This document shows positions 7,987-17,333 of a DNA stretch of 64,000 nucleotides, piece after piece. A program made the position numbers and the translations under genes. Source of the DNA: Marinilabiliaceae bacterium (GTDB lineage Bacteria; Bacteroidota; Bacteroidia; Bacteroidales; Marinilabiliaceae); assembly GCA_016933045.1 (NCBI GenBank), contig JAFGBR010000050.1, positions 248,001-312,000 on the forward strand, written 5' to 3'. Under the pieces are notes generated by a model that was given only the letters and a program-made list of their open reading frames with translations, searched no databases and was not told where the DNA came from. Each line of letters opens with the position of its first letter. Position 1 is the stretch's first letter.

Positions 7987-8260
7987 TAATATTTTCCATA
8001 AAATTCCTTTAGAGTGTGAAAAAACATGGTATTTTTACCCCGAAATTATCTTGATTTCGATTACAAAAAATAATTACTATTCGGTTTACCATTGCAATTT
8101 TCTGCATTATGAAACGAACATGTTCTTTAAAAACACGATTTTTCCCTATATATTGGGAAAACCAGATGAATCGCAGATCGACGTTAACCAAAATTCAGAT
8201 GCTAATTTCTCCGAAAATTTGGAGCAGGCTATCCGATCTTAATTTAAAAACTATTTACGG
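7987..8260. other. Gap between the two thioredoxin-like lipoprotein genes
   Basis: 274 nt with no convincing gene. It holds a 7-bp hairpin (arms TTTTCCC and GGGAAAA, 8140-8161) with no T-run. The stretch 8155-8242 looks less AT-rich than the rest and is open in one forward frame, so a decayed or very short coding sequence cannot be excluded. No clear promoter of the TAnnTTTG kind was seen before 8261. Confidence 0.4.
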
Positions 8261-9421
8261 ATGAAAAATATACTCTTTCTATTAGCATTATTAATTTTTT
8301 CAGTTTCATGCCAAAAAGGAAAATACTTTAGGGTTAATGGAACTTTAAAAAATGCTTCAGGCAAAACAATTTATTTAGAACAGATTGATTTAAACAATTC
8401 AAAAATTATTGATTCATTAGTTTTAACCGACAAAGGAAAATTTTCATTTAAAGGAATAAGATTAACAGAACCAACATTCTTTAAATTAAAATTCGATGAA
8501 AATAACTACCTGTCTCTTCTTATTGACAGCTGTGCTACCATTGACCTTGAAGTTGATGCTGAAAATTTAACAGAATATTCAGTTAAAAATTCATTGGAAA
8601 ACAATCAAATAAAAGTCTTAAATCGAAAATTAAGGACAACCCGACAATTACTCGATAGTCTTAATGCTAAATATAAAAAACATGATGTTACGAATATATC
8701 TGAAAGACAATTTTTACAAGAGAAATACTTAAATACTATTGATAATTATAAAAAATTCGTAGGCAGTTTTGTAATGGACAATCCACGTTCATTTACCAGC
8801 TACTATGCCTTATTTCAAAAACTCGACAATAATACATACATAATGAATGTAATGGATCGCAAAGACCAGGTATATTTTGCAACCATTGCAACCAGTTTAA
8901 ACATATTATACCCCGAATCTGAAAGGGTTAAACACCTGTATAAATACGTTTTGTCGGCAAAAGCAACTCAACGAAATCTGGCAAAAACCCAAAAAATAAT
9001 GGAAATGGCAAAATCGGGGGTGCCCGACATTGAAGAAAAAACACCCGATGGAACAGTTGTGAAACTAAGTTCTTTAAAGGGAAAACTGGTACTTCTGTCG
9101 TTTTGGGCATCGTGGAATAAAAACTCACGAAAAGAGAATAAAAATTTGGTTAACGTATATCAAAAATTTAAACATAAAGGTTTTGAAATATACCAGGTTT
9201 CACTTGATCAAAGTAAAATACTATGGGAAATGGCAATTGAAGAGGATGGTTGTAAATGGATTAACGTTAGCGACCTTCGTTTTACCGAATCATATCCTGC
9301 TGCTATTTATAATGTTAAAAACATTCCGTCAAATTACCTCATTAATCACGAAGGCGAAATAATTGGAAAAGATCTTTTTGGTTACAGACTCGAAGATAAA
9401 CTAAACGAATTACTTAACTAA
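8261..9421 (+). CDS. Thioredoxin-like lipoprotein (DUF4369/TlpA type) lacking CxxC, second copy
   Basis: A 386-residue paralogue of the preceding gene: lipobox SVSC (Cys17), DUF4369-like beta domain (VNGTLKNASGKTIYLEQID), helical linker, and a TlpA-like thioredoxin domain at about 255-386 (LSSLKGKLVLLSFWASW, then NIPSNYLINHEGEIIGKD). The active site reads SFWASWNKNSRKEN, so both cysteines are missing while the surrounding residues are well kept. The fold should be intact but not redox active by the usual mechanism. It would be tethered to a membrane on the periplasmic side. Two such proteins side by side suggest a kept, non-catalytic role, for example substrate or partner binding. It ends 40 nt before cmk. 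Confidence 0.82.
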   Translation: MKNILFLLALLIFSVSCQKGKYFRVNGTLKNASGKTIYLEQIDLNNSKIIDSLVLTDKGKFSFKGIRLTEPTFFKLKFDENNYLSLLIDSCATIDLEVDAENLTEYSVKNSLENNQIKVLNRKLRTTRQLLDSLNAKYKKHDVTNISERQFLQEKYLNTIDNYKKFVGSFVMDNPRSFTSYYALFQKLDNNTYIMNVMDRKDQVYFATIATSLNILYPESERVKHLYKYVLSAKATQRNLAKTQKIMEMAKSGVPDIEEKTPDGTVVKLSSLKGKLVLLSFWASWNKNSRKENKNLVNVYQKFKHKGFEIYQVSLDQSKILWEMAIEEDGCKWINVSDLRFTESYPAAIYNVKNIPSNYLINHEGEIIGKDLFGYRLEDKLNELLN

Positions 9422-9461
9422 AAAAATAATTTCATTCTATCGAAAAACAAAATATTAACAA

Positions 9462-10166
9462 ATGCAAGAGAGAAGTTCTTCTTTAATAATTGCCATTGAT
9501 GGACACTCATCGTGCGGAAAAAGTACCGTAGCAAAGGATTTGGCAAAAAAACTGAACTATATTTATATTGACACTGGTGCAATGTACCGTTCTGTAACCC
9601 TTTATGCACTCAAAAATAATCTAATTGACGCAAGCGGTAACATTAACGAACAAAAACTTCGCAGCACCATGCAAAATATTAACATAACATTCGATTTCGA
9701 TGTTAATAATAAACAAAATATTACTTTTTTAAATGGCGAAAATGTTGAAGGTAAAATACGTGGTTTAGAAGTTAGCCAAAATGTTAGTAACATAAGCACC
9801 CTGTCGTTTGTTCGAACTCATTTGGTTGATTTGCAACAAAAAATGGGCAAAAAAGGAGGTATTGTTATGGATGGTCGCGATATAGGAACAGTGGTTTTCC
9901 CAAATGCCGATCTTAAAATATTTATGACAGCATCGCCCGAAATAAGAGCTAAACGTAGATTCGATGAGTTAATTGCTAAAGGAGAAACTGTTAATTACAA
10001 CGAAATTCTTAATAATGTAAAAAATCGCGACCATATCGATTCAACACGCGATATTAGTCCGCTGCAACAAGCCAATGATGCTTTGGTTCTAGACAATAGT
10101 AATTTAACAAAAGAAGAGCAATTAAACTGGATTATTAATCAATTAATAAAAAAACAACTCATTTGA
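9462..10166 (+). CDS. cmk: Cytidylate kinase
   Basis: A 234-residue (d)CMP kinase of usual length. The P-loop IAIDGHSSCGKSTVAKDLAKK, here with a two-Ser variant of the GxxGxGKS form, the YIDTGAMYRSVTLYAL block, and the MDGRDIGTVVFPNADLKIF motif that binds CMP are all present. It phosphorylates CMP and dCMP in pyrimidine salvage and synthesis. The gene is followed by ispH after 10 nt and pfkA after a further 1 nt, so the three form one unit. Cmk-ispH neighbours are frequent in Bacteroidota. Confidence 0.97.
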   Translation: MQERSSSLIIAIDGHSSCGKSTVAKDLAKKLNYIYIDTGAMYRSVTLYALKNNLIDASGNINEQKLRSTMQNINITFDFDVNNKQNITFLNGENVEGKIRGLEVSQNVSNISTLSFVRTHLVDLQQKMGKKGGIVMDGRDIGTVVFPNADLKIFMTASPEIRAKRRFDELIAKGETVNYNEILNNVKNRDHIDSTRDISPLQQANDALVLDNSNLTKEEQLNWIINQLIKKQLI

Positions 10167-10176
10167 ACCTTCGGAT

Positions 10177-11049
10177 ATGAAAGTTGAAATAGATCAACAA
10201 TCAGGTTTTTGTTATGGCGTAATTAAAGCAATAGAAAAAGCGGAAAAATTCTTAAAATCAGAGAATCAATTATTTTGTCTGGGCGATATTGTTCATAACG
10301 AAGCAGAAATTAAAAGACTGAATGATTTAGGAATGACATCAATAACAATTGATGAAACGCAAAACATTAATGCAAAAACAGTACTTTTTCGGGCTCATGG
10401 AGAACCTCCTTCATCTTATCAAAAACTAAATAAACAATCAATTCGCATTATTGATGCAACATGTCCGGTAGTCTTAAAATTACAAGAACGTATACGAAAG
10501 GCCTATACTGAATTAAAAAAGATAAAAGGTCAACTGGTCATTTATGGGAAAAAGGGGCATCCCGAGGTTATAGGATTAGTTGGACAAGTAAATGGTGACG
10601 CTTTTATTGTTGAAACAGAACAAGACATTGATAAGCTTGATATGACCAATCCAATAGAAATATTTTCGCAAACCACAAAATCAGTATCAGGATTTAACTC
10701 AATAGTAAATACCATAAAACAAAAACACACTAACCCAACATTAGTTTTAAGTCACGATACTATTTGCCGGCAGGTATCAAACCGGATTCCACATTTAAAA
10801 GAATTTGCCAACCAATACGAAGTAATTGTATTTGTTGGAGGTACAAACAGTAGCAATGGGAAAATTCTGTTTGACGTATGCAAAAAAGAGAACCATAACA
10901 GTTATTTCATTTCCGATGTTAAAGAATTAGATAACAACTGGTTCAAATCCATTCAAAGTGTGGGAATATGTGGAGCAACATCAACCCCTCGCTGGCAACT
11001 GAATCAGGTATATAATGCAATTTTAAAAAATACTAAAAAACTAATATAA
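10177..11049 (+). CDS. ispH: 4-hydroxy-3-methylbut-2-enyl diphosphate reductase
   Basis: IspH makes IPP and DMAPP from HMBPP in the last step of the MEP isoprenoid pathway, using a [4Fe-4S] cluster. The N-terminal SGFCYGVIKAIEKAE carries Cys12; CLGDIVHNEAE and VLFRAHGEPP carry the two substrate histidines; DATCPVVLKLQ carries the second cluster cysteine; the LSHDTICRQVSNRI segment carries the third, followed by the conserved GGTNSSNGK. Length (290 aa) is normal. It sits between cmk and pfkA, with only 1 nt to pfkA. Confidence 0.97.
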   Translation: MKVEIDQQSGFCYGVIKAIEKAEKFLKSENQLFCLGDIVHNEAEIKRLNDLGMTSITIDETQNINAKTVLFRAHGEPPSSYQKLNKQSIRIIDATCPVVLKLQERIRKAYTELKKIKGQLVIYGKKGHPEVIGLVGQVNGDAFIVETEQDIDKLDMTNPIEIFSQTTKSVSGFNSIVNTIKQKHTNPTLVLSHDTICRQVSNRIPHLKEFANQYEVIVFVGGTNSSNGKILFDVCKKENHNSYFISDVKELDNNWFKSIQSVGICGATSTPRWQLNQVYNAILKNTKKLI

Positions 11050-11050
11050 A

Positions 11051-12022
11051 ATGAAAAAAATAGCAGTTCTTACTTCAGGAGGCGATTCTCCGGGTATGAA
11101 TGCAGCCATTCGAGCTGTTGTTCGTTGCGGTATATATAATAAACTCGAAGTAGTTGGAATAATGAGAGGTTATCAGGGATTAATTGAAAATGATATTATT
11201 GACTTACCATCTCATTCGGTTAGTAATATTATTCAACAAGGAGGTACTATGCTACAATCGGCTCGAAGCACTGAGTTTATGACAAAAGAAGGCCGACTTA
11301 CAGCATATGAAAACCTTAAACAAAAAGAAATTGACGGTTTAGTTGTAATTGGAGGTAATGGTACATTCACTGGAGCATGGATTTTTAGTAAAGAATTTGA
11401 TTTTCCTGTGGTTGGTGTTCCCGGCACTATTGATAATGACATTTACGGCACCGATTACACCATTGGTTTCGATACTGCCTTAAACACTGTTGTTGATGCA
11501 GTAGACAAAATAAGAGATACAGCAACAGCACACAACCGTTTGTTTTTTATCGAAGTAATGGGGCGCGATGCCGGCTTTTTAGCAATCCAAAGTGCAATTG
11601 CTTCCGGAGCCGAAGCCGTTCTGACTCCCGAAATTGAAAGTGATATTGAAAATCTATACGCTTTTTTAAATAATGGATGTAAAAACAAAAAGAAAAGTAG
11701 TATTGTTATTGTTGCTGAAGGCGATGAAGTTGGAGGTGCAATTAATATTGCCAACAAAGTATCTGCCGAATTTCCAATGTATGATGTACGAATGAGTATT
11801 TTGGGGCACATTCAGCGAGGAGGAGCTCCCAGTACTCATGATAGAGTTTTAGCAAGTGAATTAGGTGTTGCCTCAGTTCAGGCATTAATAAATGGCGATA
11901 GAAATATTATGGTTGGCGTAACAGACAAACAAGTTGTAAAAGTGCCATTTGACGATGCCATACATAAAAAGAAACCTCTGGATCCGTTACATACCGAATT
12001 ATTAAACATACTATCAATATAA
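11051..12022 (+). CDS. pfkA: ATP-dependent 6-phosphofructokinase
   Basis: A 323-residue short-form phosphofructokinase. It has the ATP site LTSGGDSPGMNAAIRAVVR, the substrate site PGTIDNDIYGTDYTIGFDTA with catalytic Asp in TIDND, the VEVMGRDAG-type segment (here IEVMGRDAGFLA), and the ILGHIQRGGAPSTHDR motif. The GGNGTFTGA motif has Gly at the position that is Asp in pyrophosphate-dependent enzymes, which argues for ATP. Glycolytic fructose-6-phosphate phosphorylation in the cytoplasm. Last gene of cmk-ispH-pfkA and convergent with cls, with 24 nt between the stops and no obvious terminator hairpin. Confidence 0.96.
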   Translation: MKKIAVLTSGGDSPGMNAAIRAVVRCGIYNKLEVVGIMRGYQGLIENDIIDLPSHSVSNIIQQGGTMLQSARSTEFMTKEGRLTAYENLKQKEIDGLVVIGGNGTFTGAWIFSKEFDFPVVGVPGTIDNDIYGTDYTIGFDTALNTVVDAVDKIRDTATAHNRLFFIEVMGRDAGFLAIQSAIASGAEAVLTPEIESDIENLYAFLNNGCKNKKKSSIVIVAEGDEVGGAINIANKVSAEFPMYDVRMSILGHIQRGGAPSTHDRVLASELGVASVQALINGDRNIMVGVTDKQVVKVPFDDAIHKKKPLDPLHTELLNILSI

Positions 12023-12046
12023 AAAGCATTCTATATTAAAAAAACT

Positions 12047-13510
12047 CTAAAGTAATGGGCTAAATAATCTGGCAAAAGACTCTTTAGATTTTTGCCAAAC
12101 AGAACGTTGAGACCATACTTCAAGGATGATCTGTGAACTATATCTCAGATCATCCATAAATATTTGTCTCAGTTGCTGCGCAATCATTTCATCATAAATA
12201 AACGATGTAACTTCATAATTTTGTTCAAAACTTCGAAAATCCATGTTAGCCGATCCAATTGAAGCAATAAGATCATCAACAACCAATGTTTTAGAATGTA
12301 AAAAACCCCTTTCGTATTGGTAAACCTTAACTCCTGCCTCTAAAAGCTCTTTTATATATGATCGCGACGATAATAATGTAATAAATGCATCACTCTTAAA
12401 AGGAATAAGAATCCGAACATCAACACCTCCCATTGATGCCGACTTAATAGCCATAAGTACACTCTCACTTGGCATAAAATAAGGCGTTGCAATATATACA
12501 TAGTTTTCGGCAGAAGCGATAGCCTCAAAAATACCCATCATGATAGCAGGCCAATCAGAATCAGGACCACTTGCAGTTATTTGCATCGATGTATCACCAA
12601 ACGGCTCTTTACTTGGGAAATATTTCAAATCAGCCAATTCTATTTGTTTAACAAAATACCAATCAATTAAAAATATAGTCTGAAGCATTTTTACGGCATC
12701 TCCTTCAACTTTCAAATGCGTATCTCTCCATATCCCATACTCTTCACTACCATTTAAGTACCTATCAGCAATATTGATACCTCCCATAAAACCAATTAAA
12801 CCATCAACTACTACTATCTTTCGATGATTCCGATAATTAACCTTACTGGTAAACCATGGAAAACGTACTTTTAAAAAGCTTTCAATCTCTATTCCGGCTA
12901 ACCGAAGTTCTTTAAAAAAATTTGTTTTTAACTCCCAACTACCAACATCATCAACAATTACCCTTACTTCAACTCCACTAAGCGATTTTTCTATTAATAA
13001 ATTCTTTATCCGCCGTCCAATTTCGTCATCTTCAAAAATATAATACTCAAGATGAATAAAACATTTTGCCAACTGAATTGCTTCAATAATACTATCGAAA
13101 GTAGATTCGCCATTAATTAAAATCTTAACTTTATTACCAACTGTAAAAATTGAACTACTATTATTAAGTAATAATTGAACTATATTTCGTTTTCGCTTCG
13201 CCGACTTATTAAATAGCAAATTTCCTTCGCTTAATTTTGTTATTTGTGCATTTGCCAACGATAGTATACTCTCATGATTTTTTAGCCCCTTTCGGGCTAT
13301 TATCTTCTCCTTCCTAAGGTTTTGACCAAAAAAAACATAAAAAATAATCCCAAGTCCCGGTAACAACAATAACACCAAACTCCAGGCTATTGTTTTTAAA
13401 GGACTCCTGTTTTCGAGTATTACAACCAAAACAACCAATAATATACTTATTGCATAAGCAACAATTAAAAAAGGGGTTATGTAAAAATGCCAATTATTCC
13501 AAAGAAGCAT
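12047..13510 (-). CDS. cls: Cardiolipin synthase (phospholipase D family)
   Basis: A 487-residue Cls. Two N-terminal membrane segments (about 8-30 and 38-60) precede two phospholipase D domains, each with an HKD motif: YRNHRKIVVVDGLIGFMGG and FLHSKTLVVDDLIASIGSAN. It joins two phosphatidylglycerol molecules to cardiolipin in the inner membrane. The C-terminal LFARLFSPLL ending is typical of the family (here SFARLFSPLL). It starts 15 nt after the ribD stop, so the two genes are probably co-transcribed, though there is no metabolic link. Confidence 0.95.
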   Translation of the reverse strand: MLLWNNWHFYITPFLIVAYAISILLVVLVVILENRSPLKTIAWSLVLLLLPGLGIIFYVFFGQNLRKEKIIARKGLKNHESILSLANAQITKLSEGNLLFNKSAKRKRNIVQLLLNNSSSIFTVGNKVKILINGESTFDSIIEAIQLAKCFIHLEYYIFEDDEIGRRIKNLLIEKSLSGVEVRVIVDDVGSWELKTNFFKELRLAGIEIESFLKVRFPWFTSKVNYRNHRKIVVVDGLIGFMGGINIADRYLNGSEEYGIWRDTHLKVEGDAVKMLQTIFLIDWYFVKQIELADLKYFPSKEPFGDTSMQITASGPDSDWPAIMMGIFEAIASAENYVYIATPYFMPSESVLMAIKSASMGGVDVRILIPFKSDAFITLLSSRSYIKELLEAGVKVYQYERGFLHSKTLVVDDLIASIGSANMDFRSFEQNYEVTSFIYDEMIAQQLRQIFMDDLRYSSQIILEVWSQRSVWQKSKESFARLFSPLL

Positions 13511-13525
13511 AAATAATATTTTTTT

Positions 13526-14587
13526 TCAATATAGTGAATTGTTACGATAAATAAATAAACTACTTTCTTCAAAGCTTGTTTGTCCAGCAAGTTCTCCTTT
13601 AACTACAGGAGCCTTAATGCCTTGATAAAACACAACATTTCCGACATACAAATGTGCCTCATCCCACAAGCTAAGTTTTATAAATGATGTTAACAGTTCT
13701 GCTCCTCCTTCTACAATTAACGACTGAATATTTAATTTATAGAGATATTCAATTACCTGCGATACTAATTCCTCTTCATTATCAACCTTTAAATAATCAA
13801 TATTATTACTGCTTTCGGCATTTTTGTACGTTACAACAAGTGTAGGCCATTGGCCATCGAACAAATTCAATTTTTTTGGCAACCGCAGATACTTATCAAT
13901 AACAATTCTCAATGGCTGATGACCATACCAACTTCGAACTGTTAATGAAGGATTATCGCATAATGCAGTATTTGTACCAACAATAATTGACTGCTCGGTT
14001 GTACGTAAATGATGCACAGCCTGCCTTGCATATTCATTGGTAATCCAATTAGGCTGCCCCTGTTCTAAAACATTACGGTCAATATCCAAAAAACCATCGA
14101 GTGTTTGCGCCCATTTTAAAATAATATATGGCCTTTTTTTTTCATGTACCGTAAAAAACCTACGGTTCAAAAAACGGCTTTCTTGTTCCAAAACACCTAC
14201 GCAAACTTCAATACCCTTATTCCGCATCATTTGAATGCCTTTCCCGGCAACTTCCGAAAAAGTATCAACACACCCAATAACTACCCTCGGAATCTCTTTT
14301 TCAATTATTAATAGTGAACAAGGTGGCGTTTTGCCGAAATGAGCACATGGTTCGAGATTAACATATAAGGTAGAATATTTTAAAAGCAAAGGATTTTTTA
14401 CACTGTTTATCGCATTTACCTCAGCATGTGGCTCTCCTGCTTTTCGATGATAACCTTCTCCAATAATTTTTCCTTCGCATACAACTACTGACCCAACCAT
14501 TGGATTTGGATAAGTATGACCTTCGGCCATTTTTGCCAATTGAAGACAACGATACATATAATACTCGTCAGATAATGATTGTGTCAT
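13526..14587 (-). CDS. ribD: Bifunctional riboflavin biosynthesis deaminase/reductase
   Basis: RibD carries out the second and third steps of riboflavin synthesis. The N-terminal zinc deaminase domain (about 1-145) has HAEVNAI and the EPCAHFGKTPPC zinc site; the C-terminal reductase domain (about 150-353) has the PYIILKWAQTLDG start and the LIVEGGAELL NADPH-site segment. I start at the ATG giving MTQSLSDEYYM; a TTG two codons earlier is possible but less likely. The gene is divergent from prmC, with 121 nt between the starts. Confidence 0.96.
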   Translation of the reverse strand: MTQSLSDEYYMYRCLQLAKMAEGHTYPNPMVGSVVVCEGKIIGEGYHRKAGEPHAEVNAINSVKNPLLLKYSTLYVNLEPCAHFGKTPPCSLLIIEKEIPRVVIGCVDTFSEVAGKGIQMMRNKGIEVCVGVLEQESRFLNRRFFTVHEKKRPYIILKWAQTLDGFLDIDRNVLEQGQPNWITNEYARQAVHHLRTTEQSIIVGTNTALCDNPSLTVRSWYGHQPLRIVIDKYLRLPKKLNLFDGQWPTLVVTYKNAESSNNIDYLKVDNEEELVSQVIEYLYKLNIQSLIVEGGAELLTSFIKLSLWDEAHLYVGNVVFYQGIKAPVVKGELAGQTSFEESSLFIYRNNSLY

Positions 14588-14610
14588 AAACAAAATGTAG
14601 TTTAAACGAA

Positions 14611-14642
14611 TTGCTCATTCTCGATCAAATTATTTATTTTTG
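14611..14642 (+). promoter_or_regulatory. Promoter of prmC
   Basis: TTG (14611-14613), 21 nt, TATTTTTG (14635-14642): a full -7 match with a plausible -33 element. The leader to the prmC ATG would be about 60 nt. Confidence 0.55.
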
Positions 14643-14708
14643 TCCAAAATAGTAAATTGAATTTAATCTTTACAATTTACCTATTATTAATTGCTTTATT
14701 ATACTTTC

Positions 14709-15566
14709 ATGCAACCATATTCATTTCGCACTGCGCTATTATATCTCACAAATCAATTAGGAAATTTATATAACAAACAAGAATATTATCAGATTACTAA
14801 AATGATTTTTGAGCAACACCTCAAATTCTCATCAATCGATTTTATTGTTAAACAGGATGAAGCTCAAACAGATATATTTTATGACACATTTAATAAAATT
14901 GTTACACGATTAAAAACCGGAGAACCAATTCAATACATTTTAGGCATAACACCTTTCCGAAATTTATTGTTCGAGGTTAATGAAAATGTTTTGATTCCAC
15001 GACAAGAAACCGAAGAATTGATCGATTGGATTATTACTGATAATTACAACTCAAACTATATACTTGATATAGGAACAGGAAGTGGCTGCATTGCTCTTTC
15101 GTTAAAACACGAACTTAAACAATCAATTGTATCAGCTTGGGATATTTCAGACAAAGCTTTAAAAGTAGCCAAAAACAATGCTGAAAAAAACCATCTCGAT
15201 ATTATATTTAATCAATTTGACATCTTACAAATTAATGCAACACTTTTTAAATCATCATTCGATTTAATTGTTAGCAACCCCCCATATATCAGAAACTCTG
15301 AAAAAATATTAATGCACACCAATGTATTAAATTTCGAACCACATATAGCATTATTTGTTACTGACAACGATCCATTATTGTTTTACAGAATCATTAGTCA
15401 AAAATCCAAAATTATGTTAAAAAATGGAGGGGTTCTCTTTTTTGAAATAAACGAAGCGTTTGGAATGCAAATATGTGAAATACTTAAAACAGAAGGCTAC
15501 CATAATATAGAATTACGACAGGATTTAAGTGGGAAAGACAGAATGATAAAAGCAATATTTATTTAA
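14709..15566 (+). CDS. prmC: Peptide chain release factor N5-glutamine methyltransferase
   Basis: A 285-residue class I SAM methyltransferase that methylates the GGQ glutamine of release factors RF1/RF2. Evidence: the N-terminal helical domain, the PIQYILGITPFRNLLFEV and VLIPRQETEELIDWI segments shared by PrmC proteins, the SAM site LDIGTGSGCIALSL, and the catalytic NPPYI motif. I take the ATG giving MQPYSFRTALL; the TTG six codons upstream adds residues without family support. Its 3' end overlaps the end of the converging acpH-like gene by 8 nt. Confidence 0.95.
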   Translation: MQPYSFRTALLYLTNQLGNLYNKQEYYQITKMIFEQHLKFSSIDFIVKQDEAQTDIFYDTFNKIVTRLKTGEPIQYILGITPFRNLLFEVNENVLIPRQETEELIDWIITDNYNSNYILDIGTGSGCIALSLKHELKQSIVSAWDISDKALKVAKNNAEKNHLDIIFNQFDILQINATLFKSSFDLIVSNPPYIRNSEKILMHTNVLNFEPHIALFVTDNDPLLFYRIISQKSKIMLKNGGVLFFEINEAFGMQICEILKTEGYHNIELRQDLSGKDRMIKAIFI

Positions 15567-16140
15567 CTAACTCGCAACTTACCATGGATCTTACCTCATC
15601 AAAAAAAATCCGAAAATCAGATTGAAATACATTATAATTAAGCTCAAGTTGCCTAATTGCAAAATCAACTTGTGGTGGCATTCCAGTATATCTTGTCATA
15701 ATAGAAAGTGATTTTTCTATTCCATTTATATACCTATAATTCTCAAGCCGGCGATTCCTAATTAAAAAAGGTAATATTGATTTTACACCACCTGGTAACC
15801 TAAAATAGTTCTTAATTAACAGGTTATGAATATTTGAAACATATTCTGATAGAGATACATTTTCATAATCACTCCAATTAACAGCTAAAAAGTGATCGTA
15901 AAAAAGGTCTACCACAACCCCCGAATACCTGTTATAACCCTCTTTTAAAAGAGAAGCACTTTTTTTTACCACAGGATGAGTATCGGTAAAAACATCAATT
16001 TTACGATGGAGTAAAATACCTTTCTGAATTAATTCGGAATATTTTTCATACTGACGTCCCTTTACAAAATCGCCAATAAAATTTCCAATTTTAATATCAT
16101 TATTATTCCCCGATAAATATATATGAGCTAAATAGTTCAT
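15559..16140 (-). CDS. AcpH-like (DUF479) ACP phosphodiesterase family protein
   Basis: A 193-residue protein starting MNYLAHIYLSGNN, the usual beginning of the AcpH/DUF479 family, followed by KIGNFIGDFVKGRQYEKY, GILLHRKIDVFTDTHPVV and VVDLFYDHFLAVNW. The histidine/aspartate pattern resembles HD-type hydrolases. In E. coli AcpH removes 4'-phosphopantetheine from acyl carrier protein; in Bacteroidota the substrate is untested. The longer frame to 16227 was rejected because the added 29 residues overlap the preceding glycosyltransferase gene and lie before the family start. Third gene of a leftward group. Confidence 0.88.
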   Translation of the reverse strand: MNYLAHIYLSGNNNDIKIGNFIGDFVKGRQYEKYSELIQKGILLHRKIDVFTDTHPVVKKSASLLKEGYNRYSGVVVDLFYDHFLAVNWSDYENVSLSEYVSNIHNLLIKNYFRLPGGVKSILPFLIRNRRLENYRYINGIEKSLSIMTRYTGMPPQVDFAIRQLELNYNVFQSDFRIFFDEVRSMVSCELVK

Positions 16141-16183
16141 AGCTAAACTATCATTTAACAAATAATAAGATATCTTGATAAAA

Positions 16184-17320
16184 TCATCCCTTAATAATCT
16201 GTCGCCCCTTCCACGAAACAGGTACAATAAACGAAGAAAAAACTACAATACAAATAAAAAAAGGATGCAATAACTGCATTATCCAAAATAAAAACTCATC
16301 CCATCTAATTTGGAAGAGTTGCGAACCGGGTTTTAATAATGAACGATCGACAAATGCTTTTAATAGAACAAATAACACAAAAAACGGCCATAAAATCGTA
16401 TTAAAAAACATAAGCACACTAAATGAAACCCAAAAAAGATTAACCCAAAAAACCAACAATGCTACAATAATTGTTTGCCAATCGGTATAACCAGTACTTT
16501 TCGATGCCCACCTAATTCGCTGTTTCAATAATGACTTAATACCCTTCTCAACTTTGGTACAAACCAATGAGGTGTCAGAAATTATTGCTCCAATACTAAA
16601 TCCTGACTTTTTAAACGAATGAAGCAAAAACTGGTCATCACCCGAAAGAAATTTATCGTTAAGCTGATCGTTATATTTAATGTAACCAGAACGCATATAT
16701 GAAATGTTTGCACCATTACACATTATTGGAAAATTACATTTTGCAAGTCCAAGCCCAACTAACTGAAGTGACAAAAAATCAATTACCTGAAAACGACCAA
16801 AAAAATTATTCTCCGATTCCATTTTAACAGGCCCAATAAGCATTTGAAAACTATTAACCAACATTGATGATGAAATAACATTTAGCCAGTTTTTTTGTAA
16901 AATACAATCGGCATCGGTAGTTACAATAATATCACCCTTAGCATGTAATATTCCTTCCCTTAAAGCTGCTTTTTTCCCTTCGCGAAACGAACTTATCACC
17001 ATTAATCTTTCGGATTTTGAATCAAAAATATCACGCCAATTATCTGTTGAATAGTCATCAACTAAAATAATCTCATACTTATTAACAGGATAATTTTGAT
17101 TAAGAAGATAATTACACAAATTATTTAAATTCGATGCTTCATTACGAAAAGCAACAACAACAGAAATAAATGGTTTGTCGTTACTATAATTAGGTTCAGC
17201 AGTTAAAGACAATCTTATAATGCCTTTAATAGCAAACATTATTAAAACTATATAACTAAACAACACAAAAAATCCTACAATTACATATAATGTTATTGCA
17301 GGATTTAAATTAATTATCAT
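16184..17320 (-). CDS. Family 2 glycosyltransferase, membrane-bound
   Basis: A 378-residue GT2 enzyme. One N-terminal membrane segment (about 8-30), then a GT-A domain with FISVVVAFRNEASNL, EIILVDDYSTD, the metal-binding TTDADC (DxD) and the acceptor segment LSGDDQFLLH plus QRIRWASKS (the Q/RxxRW-type motif of processive synthases), and two to three C-terminal membrane segments. It should use a nucleotide-sugar at the inner face of the membrane; acceptor not predictable. It starts 13 nt after the HU-like/SPOR gene. Confidence 0.9.
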   Translation of the reverse strand: MIINLNPAITLYVIVGFFVLFSYIVLIMFAIKGIIRLSLTAEPNYSNDKPFISVVVAFRNEASNLNNLCNYLLNQNYPVNKYEIILVDDYSTDNWRDIFDSKSERLMVISSFREGKKAALREGILHAKGDIIVTTDADCILQKNWLNVISSSMLVNSFQMLIGPVKMESENNFFGRFQVIDFLSLQLVGLGLAKCNFPIMCNGANISYMRSGYIKYNDQLNDKFLSGDDQFLLHSFKKSGFSIGAIISDTSLVCTKVEKGIKSLLKQRIRWASKSTGYTDWQTIIVALLVFWVNLFWVSFSVLMFFNTILWPFFVLFVLLKAFVDRSLLKPGSQLFQIRWDEFLFWIMQLLHPFFICIVVFSSFIVPVSWKGRQIIKG

Positions 17321-17333
17321 TTTATAAAAAAAA

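Noticed and set aside
8051-8242. 63-residue forward frame between the two thioredoxin-like genes
   Set aside because: It needs a TTG start, has no recognisable motif, signal or leader, and codon use is not convincing. Kept only as an open question in the gap entry.
16141-16227. Longer start for the AcpH-like protein
   Set aside because: The 29 extra residues overlap the glycosyltransferase gene and precede the family-typical MNYLAHIYLS start.
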